Shown here piece after piece: positions 6,224 to 11,487 of a stretch of DNA of 11,487 bases (position 1 is its first letter; every line of letters begins with the position of its first letter). This DNA comes from JAWLDB01 sp041686915. GTDB lineage: Bacteria; Bacillota; UBA994; UBA5500. Below the pieces are notes generated by a model. That model did no database searches and was not told where the DNA came from. It worked only from the letters and a program-made list of their open reading frames with translations. Both the position numbers and the translations under genes were made by a program. The stretch lies in assembly GCA_041686915.1 (NCBI GenBank), contig JAWLDB010000080.1, positions 1 through 11,487 of the forward strand, written 5' to 3'.

Positions 6224-6284
6224 TAGCGGTCACTCCTTAGAAAAATTAACTTCGCCCTGCTTATGTTAAATAGCGGCTATCAAT

Positions 6285-6313
6285 ATTATACCAACAGTTG
6301 GTCACATCATCAA
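6285..6313 (-). promoter_or_regulatory. Extended -10 promoter of the DUF2089 unit
   Basis: On the minus strand TTGATG (6313-6308; 4 of 6), a 17-nt spacer and a perfect TATAAT (6290-6285) preceded by TGG (extended -10 element). Transcription would start near 6278, giving a leader of about 55 nt to ATG 6223. The 11-bp palindrome at 6291-6301 fills the part of the spacer next to the -10 box. Confidence 0.75.
6291..6301. promoter_or_regulatory. Palindrome CCAAC-A-GTTGG in the promoter spacer (candidate operator)
   Basis: A perfect 5-bp inverted repeat around one central base abuts the -10 box of the DUF2089 promoter, a common place for repressor sites. As a hairpin it would be too small to terminate, so a protein site is more likely. 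The adjacent HTH protein is the obvious candidate ligand, which is inference. Confidence 0.45.
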
Positions 6314-6351
6314 TGTTTTTTAGGCAAAGTTCATTAATATTAATCTAATGG

Positions 6352-7305
6352 CTAACGTCTCGTCTTCATAACCTGCTTTGCGCGAATATCAGTGCCATAC
6401 AGCATCAAAGGCAAGCACATCTCACCAAGCCGTGAGCCGATGCGTTCGGAGTAAACCTGAGTGACGTCACCGAGCGAGAGGTTGGAAGAGATAACGAGCG
6501 GCAGCATTTCATTGCGTCGGTAGTTGATAATATCAAACAGCCGGCTGGCCACAAATTCCGTCACCTGCTCAGCCCCCAAATCATCCAGCACCAACACTGG
6601 CACCTTACGCGCCATCTCCAATAGCTCGTTTTCTGAATAAGGTGTATCACCCTGGAAGGTCGCCCGAATGTCTGCAATCAAGTCCGAAAAGACGATATAG
6701 AGGGGTACGATGCCGTTTTCGGCCAGAGCATGGCAGATAGCGCTGCACAGGAAGGTCTTACCCAAGCCGCTGCGCCCCGAGATGAAGAGGCCGGTAGCTG
6801 AGCGCAAGTCCTCCGTAGCCGTTGCGACAAACTCGCGGCATTTGGACAGCACATAAAAGGCATTCTCCCGCTCACTGCTACGCAGGGGTGTAAGCTTCTC
6901 GGGCTCATACCACTCGAGACTGAACTTGCTGAACGTTTGGTCGCGCAAGCGCGCGGGAAGCCTGGCACCATGGAAACGCCGCTCCAGCATACGTTGCTGC
7001 TCACACCGACAGATCTGTCCGTTGATTACTCCCGTGTCCTGGCAGAGAGGACAATCCCAGGAGGGCTCCGAGAAGTCAACAGCTATACCATGGCGCTGCA
7101 AATAGGCCGCTTTTTCCTGATGCAGCCTGTCAACCGCCGCCTGCCAGTCTTCCTGCCTGACAAACGTACGCCTTAGCACCTTGTCTGTATACATCTTGAT
7201 TAACTCGTCTTCCAGCCGCCGTAGCTCTGGATACCGCTGTAGCGCACTCTCATATCGCTCACGGGCCGAATGCAGTTTGGCTACCCGCTGCATATCAGCG
7301 TTCAT
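6352..7305 (-). CDS. DnaC/DnaI-like helicase-loader ATPase
   Basis: A 317-aa AAA+ ATPase of the DnaC/DnaI/IstB group, expected to load the replicative helicase DnaB/DnaC onto single-stranded DNA. Residues 1-80 are a helical, charged N-terminal domain. A zinc site follows with Cys85, Cys88, Cys99 and Cys101 (CPLCQDTGVINGQICRC), as in DnaI-like loaders. The AAA+ core has Walker A GRSGLGKT (177-184), Walker B VLVLDDLGAEQ (Asp241/Asp242) and sensor-like SSNLSL followed by SERIGSRL, with candidate Arg-finger residues. ATG 7305 overlaps the stop of the preceding DnaD-like gene (ATGA), with AAGGAGG 7 nt upstream. Pairing with a DnaD/DnaB-domain gene argues for a chromosomal primosome protein rather than an IstB transposition helper, and no transposase is present. 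Confidence 0.9.
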   Translation of the reverse strand: MNADMQRVAKLHSARERYESALQRYPELRRLEDELIKMYTDKVLRRTFVRQEDWQAAVDRLHQEKAAYLQRHGIAVDFSEPSWDCPLCQDTGVINGQICRCEQQRMLERRFHGARLPARLRDQTFSKFSLEWYEPEKLTPLRSSERENAFYVLSKCREFVATATEDLRSATGLFISGRSGLGKTFLCSAICHALAENGIVPLYIVFSDLIADIRATFQGDTPYSENELLEMARKVPVLVLDDLGAEQVTEFVASRLFDIINYRRNEMLPLVISSNLSLGDVTQVYSERIGSRLGEMCLPLMLYGTDIRAKQVMKTRR

Positions 7306-8096
7306 TTAGTGTCCTCCTTTGGACGGGGTCTGTATAGCTCCAAGTCATCCCAAATATTGTCGTCCGCCTTTGTAGATTCGCCGGCTGGCTTGGCTTTGGC
7401 TTTACTTGGCCGCTTGCCTTTCTGCTGACGGTGCTGTTCGTTGTCTTTGCGAGCAGCAGCTGCTGTGGTGATACCCTTCAGGTGCCAATTGACTAGTATT
7501 TGCTCGATATAGGCCAAACTGCGCGCTTGAGCAATGATTGCCAGTTCAACGGCCAGTTCTATCAAGTCACGGGCGTAGGTCTTCTCCAGCGCCAACACCT
7601 TTTCCATCTCAGTCATGCTTAAAGCGCGCCCGAATTCCTGCTCAACAAAGGAAAAGAGTGTCTTGTTGCTGCGGTTGCGCCTTAAAGACTTCATCACAGC
7701 CTCCGACTTAATTGACGGATCAGCGCTTACAGCGGGCAGCGGCATTTGTTTAAGAGGCATAAAATCCGCAAGCTGTGTGCTGAACTCTTCTTTAGTTTTG
7801 GGATAGCTCAAAGTATAGCTACCATCGCTTGCCGGGAATATCAAGCCAAACTCCTGAAGCCTGGCCCAGCATTGATGGCTATCTGCTACAGTAAGTCCTA
7901 ATGGAGCGCATACCTCAGCTTGCCAGCCAGCACCGCCTGGACCAGAAATGCCAGTGCGGCTCAGCCTGAGCAGGTAGCAATAAAGAAGAGCAGCGGCCGG
8001 TCCTAAGTAAGGCAGGTAAGAGTCCCAAAGCTCGTCATAGATGATTGTGAAATTGACGCGTTCCTGACCGGTATAGACAAAATTTGCTTTGCGCAA
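7302..8096 (-). CDS. DnaD/DnaB-like primosome (replication initiation) protein
   Basis: About 264 aa. The N-terminal half (about 1-110) is a winged-helix-like domain beginning with FVYTGQERVNFTIIYDELWD. The C-terminal half (about 145-215) is a DnaD/DnaB_2-type helical domain with the family's YxxxIxxxW motif, seen as YIEQILVNW, followed by KGITT. A Lys/Arg-rich low-complexity linker and an acidic tail end the protein, suggesting DNA contact. Such proteins remodel DNA and recruit the helicase loader, encoded next door with a 4-nt overlap. The start is decided by the ribosome site: AAGGAGG lies 7 nt before TTG 8096 but only 1 nt before the in-frame GTG 8102. The gap to uvrC is about 67 nt with no terminator or clear promoter, so cotranscription with uvrC is likely. 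Confidence 0.87.
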   Translation of the reverse strand: MRKANFVYTGQERVNFTIIYDELWDSYLPYLGPAAALLYCYLLRLSRTGISGPGGAGWQAEVCAPLGLTVADSHQCWARLQEFGLIFPASDGSYTLSYPKTKEEFSTQLADFMPLKQMPLPAVSADPSIKSEAVMKSLRRNRSNKTLFSFVEQEFGRALSMTEMEKVLALEKTYARDLIELAVELAIIAQARSLAYIEQILVNWHLKGITTAAAARKDNEQHRQQKGKRPSKAKAKPAGESTKADDNIWDDLELYRPRPKEDTK

Positions 8097-8163
8097 TGCC
8101 ACCCCTCCTTGTTCTCTCTATCTAATTAGCTTAGACACAAGCAGTTTCGCCCCAAACTCGCCC

Positions 8164-10011
8164 TTAACCTTCTTTGTGCGGAGGCGGTTGCTTGCGAATA
8201 TAGGTATGCAACGCTTCAGCTGCCTGCCAGTTCATGCCCGGAACCTCCGCCAGTTCCGCGACGCTGGCGGCCTTCACTTTGTTCAAAGTGCCAAAGGTCT
8301 TAAGCAGCGCCTTACGTCGCGCTTCGCCAATGCCCGGGCACCCTTCCAGCCAGGACGCAACCTGCTTCTTGGCCCGCAGTTGGCGATGATAGGTGATGGC
8401 GAACCTATGCGCCTCATCCCGTATGCGCTGGACCAGATAGAGGCTCTGAGACTGGCGAGGAAGAATGACTGGATCCGACTCGCCCGGCAGGAAGATATGT
8501 TCATGCTCCTTAGCCAAGCCAACTGTTGGCAGGAAGCCAAAACCCATGCTTTCCATGACAGCCCTGGCCGCTGAAAGCTGCCCTTTGCCTCCATCCACAA
8601 TGATCAGATCAGGCAGATCGGAAAACTTCTCGTCATCCTCCTGCACCCGTTTCAGCCGCCGTCCGATCACCTGTGCCATCATGGCAAAGTCATTAGGCCC
8701 TTCTATGCCACGGATCTTGAAACGACGGTATTCTGCCTTGGCAGGCTGACCGTCTATCATTACCACCATCGAGCCAACAGCCTCGGTACCGGATATATTG
8801 GAAATGTCGTAACACTCAATACGCCGTGGCCCCTCCTGCAACCCGATATAGAAAGCCAGCTCATCCAGCGCCGATTGCAGCAACTGCCCTTCATTCAGCA
8901 CTTTGGCGAAACGCTCTTCCAGCGCAGCAATAGCATTCTTCTCCACCATCTCGATCAGTTGTTTCTTGGACCCCCGCTTAGGCTCATGCAGAATCACCTT
9001 GCTGCCCCGCTTACCCGAAAGCCAACTCTGTACAAGCTGGTGGTCTTCAGGTGGCAGCTCAGCAGAAACCAGCACTTCTGCCGGAATGGTCGGGGCAGCT
9101 GTATAGTACTGTTTGATAAATGCAGCCAGCACTTCGCCGCGCTGCATTTCCTCCGTGCCGGTCAGAAAGAAGTTCTCCCGCCCGATGGTCCGCCCAGAGC
9201 GCATGAAGAAAATGCTGACACAAGTCTCCTCCACCCCTCTGGCCAAGGCAACTACGTCCCTATCCTCTAGCCCGGATGAGATCATCTTCTGCTTTTCGGT
9301 GACGTGGTGAACAGCAGAGAGCTGATCGCGCAACTCAGCCGCCCGCTCAAAGTTCAGATCCTCTGCTGCCTGCTCCATCCGTTGCTGCAGGTCTTTGATC
9401 AGCTCCTCGTGCCTCCCTGAGAGGAACATATCAACGGCTGTTACCGCTTCCCGATACCTATCCACGGCAACATTGCCTAAACAGGGACCGAGACAACGGC
9501 CAATGTGTAGATTGAGGCACGCCCGGCCGGTTTTCTCGCCAGTCAATTCTTGTTTGCAAGTACGCAAGGGGAACAAACGCCGGATCACCTTTAAAGTCTC
9601 GCGTACCGAGCTGGCGCTCGGATAGGGACCATAGTACTTCGCCCCATCGCGCTCGATTCTGCGGACAATCAGCAAACGAGGATAAGGCTCCCGCAAGGTT
9701 AGTTTCAAATACGGGTAATGCTTGTCATCCTTGATCCGGATGTTATACCAGGGATGATGCTCTTTGATCAAGTTACTCTCTAAGATCAGCGCCTCAATCT
9801 CTGTGTCGGTGATGATGAACTCCAGATCAGCTACCTTGCGCACCAAGGCTTGTACTTTCGCTGAGTGCTGGGCACCTGCCTGGAAGTAGGACCGCACCCG
9901 GCTGCGCAGGGATACTGCCTTGCCTACATAGAGAATCACGCCTTCCGCGTCTTTAAACATGTATACTCCCGGCTTATCCGGAAGGAGAGCCAACTTGTCC
10001 TGAACGCTCAT
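8164..10011 (-). CDS. uvrC: Excinuclease ABC subunit C (UvrC)
   Basis: About 615 aa, full length. UvrC makes both incisions flanking a lesion bound by UvrB in nucleotide excision repair. The N-terminal GIY-YIG nuclease has GVY (15-17), YVG (28-30) and the catalytic set Tyr28, Arg38, Glu78 and Asn90. Cys152, Cys165, Cys173 and Cys177 match the four cysteines that bind an iron-sulfur cluster in other UvrC proteins. A UvrB-binding UVR helix pair lies around residues 200-235. The RNase H-like 5' nuclease carries Asp402 (YDISNISG), Asp473 (VDGGKGQ) and His535 (DEAHRFA). Tandem helix-hairpin-helix motifs close the protein (CPGIGEARRKALL, VPGMNWQAAEAL). ATG 10011 is chosen because AGGAGGT lies 6 nt upstream; the in-frame GTG 10017 and ATG 10014 are too close to it. 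No SOS-type operator is visible upstream. Confidence 0.98.
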   Translation of the reverse strand: MSVQDKLALLPDKPGVYMFKDAEGVILYVGKAVSLRSRVRSYFQAGAQHSAKVQALVRKVADLEFIITDTEIEALILESNLIKEHHPWYNIRIKDDKHYPYLKLTLREPYPRLLIVRRIERDGAKYYGPYPSASSVRETLKVIRRLFPLRTCKQELTGEKTGRACLNLHIGRCLGPCLGNVAVDRYREAVTAVDMFLSGRHEELIKDLQQRMEQAAEDLNFERAAELRDQLSAVHHVTEKQKMISSGLEDRDVVALARGVEETCVSIFFMRSGRTIGRENFFLTGTEEMQRGEVLAAFIKQYYTAAPTIPAEVLVSAELPPEDHQLVQSWLSGKRGSKVILHEPKRGSKKQLIEMVEKNAIAALEERFAKVLNEGQLLQSALDELAFYIGLQEGPRRIECYDISNISGTEAVGSMVVMIDGQPAKAEYRRFKIRGIEGPNDFAMMAQVIGRRLKRVQEDDEKFSDLPDLIIVDGGKGQLSAARAVMESMGFGFLPTVGLAKEHEHIFLPGESDPVILPRQSQSLYLVQRIRDEAHRFAITYHRQLRAKKQVASWLEGCPGIGEARRKALLKTFGTLNKVKAASVAELAEVPGMNWQAAEALHTYIRKQPPPHKEG

Positions 10012-10053
10012 CATCACACCTCCTCATGGCACTTAGGAAAAGAGTCTATGCTA

Positions 10054-10082
10054 ATCGTATCAGATGACCAGTCCAGGCTCAA
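10054..10082 (-). promoter_or_regulatory. Candidate promoter of uvrC
   Basis: On the minus strand TTGAGC (10082-10077), a 17-nt spacer and TACGAT (10059-10054), each 4 of 6 to consensus, between the BON-gene terminator and uvrC. Transcription would start near 10047. Moderate quality; it is the best fit in this gap. Confidence 0.45.
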
Positions 10083-10104
10083 TTGCCCGTGTAGCCCATA
10101 ACGA

Positions 10105-10128
10105 GAAAAGCCCCTGTTGCCAGGGGCT
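10105..10128 (-). terminator. Intrinsic terminator of the BON-domain gene
   Basis: A perfect 8-bp stem (10109-10116 with 10121-10128, arm AGCCCCTG, loop TTGC on the plus strand) begins 7 nt after the stop codon. On the minus strand it is followed by TTTTCTCG (the first T closes the stem). It separates the BON gene from uvrC. Confidence 0.85.
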
Positions 10129-10135
10129 AATCATA

Positions 10136-10777
10136 TCAGCCGCGAGTACGCAGCCGATTTACGACCCGTTTTACGCCGGGAACCTCTGATGCAACCTGGT
10201 TGGCCGCCTGACGCTCAGCGTCACTGCCAACCCAACCCATCATCACCGCCACACCATTATGTGTCTGGGTATTGATATCCATGGCATCAAGTCCATTGTT
10301 GACCAACGCCCGCTCGATCTGGTTAGTGATGGTCGCATCATCTACGTCAACCGCTACCTGAACCTGCCCGGCATCGACAGAGCTTACACCCATCACTTCC
10401 TGACTGGCAGTGGTGATGCCGTTCTTCTGATCTAGGGTGTCTACCTTGCCTTGCAGGTGCACTTTGCCGTGGTGAACATCGACGCCTACCACCGGCAAGT
10501 CGTTACGATGCAGCCGCTCTTCCACGCAAGTCTTGATGGCCTTGTCATCAATATGGCCATCAGTCACCACCGTGATGTCATTCTCTATTTCCCTGACGCC
10601 TGGCAACCCACGAATTGCATCTTCAGCCGCTGCTTTGTCAGCGTATACATCCACGACACCAGACAGAATGACTCTTCCACCCTGGATTATGGGATGGATA
10701 TCTGCAGCCTCCGTCTCCAGTTTGTGGCGCAATGCACTAAGTACCCGCTGCTCCAGTTCTTGATCTCGCTCGCTCAC
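10136..10777 (-). CDS. Protein with three BON domains
   Basis: About 213 aa built from three tandem BON repeats (about 1-70, 75-145 and 148-213). Each has the pattern helix, Val-rich strand, VxLxGxV, then a helix rich in Ala/Asp and a GVxxVxNxI/L strand. Examples are RVILSGVVD then GLPGVREIENDI, KVHLQGKVD, and GVAVMMGWVG then VPGVKRVVNRL. BON domains are small alpha/beta folds often found in envelope or osmotic-stress proteins and thought to bind lipids or surfaces. Here there is no signal peptide or membrane helix, so it should be cytoplasmic. The best start is GTG 10777, with GGGAGGT 6 nt upstream; TTG 10792 and GTG 10783 lie before or against that site. It sits between uvrA and uvrC and has its own terminator. 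The function is unknown, and a repair role is suggested only by position. Confidence 0.87.
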   Translation of the reverse strand: MSERDQELEQRVLSALRHKLETEAADIHPIIQGGRVILSGVVDVYADKAAAEDAIRGLPGVREIENDITVVTDGHIDDKAIKTCVEERLHRNDLPVVGVDVHHGKVHLQGKVDTLDQKNGITTASQEVMGVSSVDAGQVQVAVDVDDATITNQIERALVNNGLDAMDINTQTHNGVAVMMGWVGSDAERQAANQVASEVPGVKRVVNRLRTRG

Positions 10778-10870
10778 CTTCACACCTCCCAAAGGGATGT
10801 CTGCCCATCTCTAGGCAGTTATCTATAGCATGCCCAGGCAAGCGGAAAAGTCCCATTTGCGTTTGGTGAT

Positions 10871-11487
10871 TTAGGCACCAGCTTGACCGAGGTCTGAGCC
10901 ATTCAGCAGGATTTTGTGCAAATAGTGACCAGTGTAAGAGCCGGACACCTGTGCAACTTGCTCTGGAGTACCTTGAGCAACAAGTGTACCGCCGCGCCCA
11001 CCGCCCTCTGGACCCAGATCGACGATGTGGTCAGCCGTTTTGATCACATCCAGGTTATGCTCTATGACCAGTACCGTATCACCTGCATCCACCAAGCGCT
11101 GCAACACGTCCAGCAAACGGTTGATGTCAGCCATGTGCAAGCCGGTGGTCGGCTCGTCGAGGATATAGAGAGTTCGGCCATTGCTACGCCTACTCAGCTC
11201 AGTTGCCAGTTTGACACGCTGCGCTTCACCACCAGATAGAGTGGTAGCAGGTTGGCCAAGCTGCATATAACCGAGGCCTACGTCCACCAAGGTCTGCAGC
11301 TTGCGCTGAATGCGGGGGATGTTCTGGAAGAAATCCAGACCCTCAGCAATGGTCATGTCCAGCACATCAGCGATGCTTTTGCCTTTATATTTGACTTCCA
11401 GGGTTTCACGGTTGTAACGCTTGCCCTTACATACTTCGCACGGCACGTAGATATCCGGCAGGAAGTGCATCTCTATTTTGATGATAC
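10871..11487 (-). CDS. uvrA: Excinuclease ABC subunit A (UvrA), C-terminal part
   Basis: Partial: about 205 C-terminal codons; the frame stays open to the window edge and continues beyond it. UvrA is the damage-sensing ATPase of nucleotide excision repair. Visible are IKIEMHFLPDIYVPCEVC, where CEVC is the distal half of the C-terminal zinc finger at the DNA-binding face, then YNRETLEVKYKGKSIADVLD. The signature of the second ATPase domain is LSGGEAQRVKLATEL, the Walker B is LYILDEPTTGLH, the switch His lies in VIEHN, and DHIVDLGPEGG follows. An internal ATG at 11470 (MHFLPD) is not the true start, since codons before it (IIKIE) fit the family. No clear terminator follows in 10793-10870, so read-through into the BON gene is possible. 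Confidence 0.97.
   Translation of the reverse strand, partial: IIKIEMHFLPDIYVPCEVCKGKRYNRETLEVKYKGKSIADVLDMTIAEGLDFFQNIPRIQRKLQTLVDVGLGYMQLGQPATTLSGGEAQRVKLATELSRRSNGRTLYILDEPTTGLHMADINRLLDVLQRLVDAGDTVLVIEHNLDVIKTADHIVDLGPEGGGRGGTLVAQGTPEQVAQVSGSYTGHYLHKILLNGSDLGQAGA

Noticed and set aside
6333..6344. Perfect palindrome ATTAATATTAAT after the DnaI-like gene
   Set aside because: All A/T in an AT-rich gap, no GC stem and no following T-run, so it is neither a good terminator nor a distinctive operator.
6352..7305. IstB-type transposition helper of an IS21-like element
   Set aside because: No istA transposase or terminal inverted repeats, and the gene is coupled to a DnaD-like replication gene and has a DnaI-like zinc site.
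10018..10104. LexA/SOS operator in front of uvrC
   Set aside because: No GAAC-N4-GTTC-type sequence is present in this gap or in 10778-10870, so SOS control cannot be claimed here; a uvrA or uvrB promoter upstream of the window could still have one.
10793..10870. Promoter or terminator between uvrA and the BON gene
   Set aside because: Only weak -10-like (TATAGA) and short imperfect stem candidates are visible, not good enough to list as features.

Overview
The window is an ordinary-looking chromosomal segment of a Gram-positive (Firmicutes-type) bacterium with roughly balanced base composition, about half G+C by eye. The evidence is strong AGGAGG-type ribosome sites, sigma-A-type promoters, GTG and TTG starts, DnaD/DnaI-style primosome proteins, a DUF2089/YvlB/PspC/YvlD-like envelope cluster and a two-gene ABC exporter of the BmrCD/TM287-288 type. 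The class (Clostridia, Negativicutes or other) cannot be fixed from the sequence. Every convincing gene lies on the minus strand, so transcription runs from high to low coordinates. I see no tRNA, rRNA, CRISPR array, insertion sequence or prophage.

From right to left: the window opens inside uvrA (C-terminal part, 10871-11487), followed by a three-BON-domain protein (10136-10777) with its own terminator. Next comes uvrC (8164-10011), which is followed without a visible terminator by a DnaD/DnaB-like replication protein (7302-8096). That gene overlaps by 4 nt a DnaC/DnaI-like helicase-loader ATPase (6352-7305). This half is therefore nucleotide excision repair plus primosome loading.

The middle (4284-6223) is a small envelope or stress-type cluster in three transcription units: (i) a DUF2089 zinc-ribbon/HTH regulator with a C-terminal SHOCT-like helix pair, coupled to a 101-aa protein; (ii) a 123-aa YvlB/LiaX-N-terminus-like protein with a perfect consensus promoter; (iii) a PspC-domain protein followed by a four-helix YvlD-like membrane protein of the so-called phage holin superfamily IV. 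Each unit has a promoter and a downstream hairpin. The regulator and the 123-aa protein share the SHOCT-like segment, while the 101-aa and 123-aa proteins share the other domain, so the cluster looks like one module split and reassorted. A repeated GTCAACATAY motif and two inverted repeats sit on the promoters and are candidate operators.

The left part (499-4067) is a translationally coupled heterodimeric ABC exporter with one degenerate and one consensus ATP site, bounded by a promoter and a terminator. Last comes the N-terminal part of a Cof-type HAD phosphatase (1-328), which runs off the window.

No clearly new system was found. The most interesting part is the modular DUF2089/SHOCT/PspC/YvlD-like cluster with its candidate operators.
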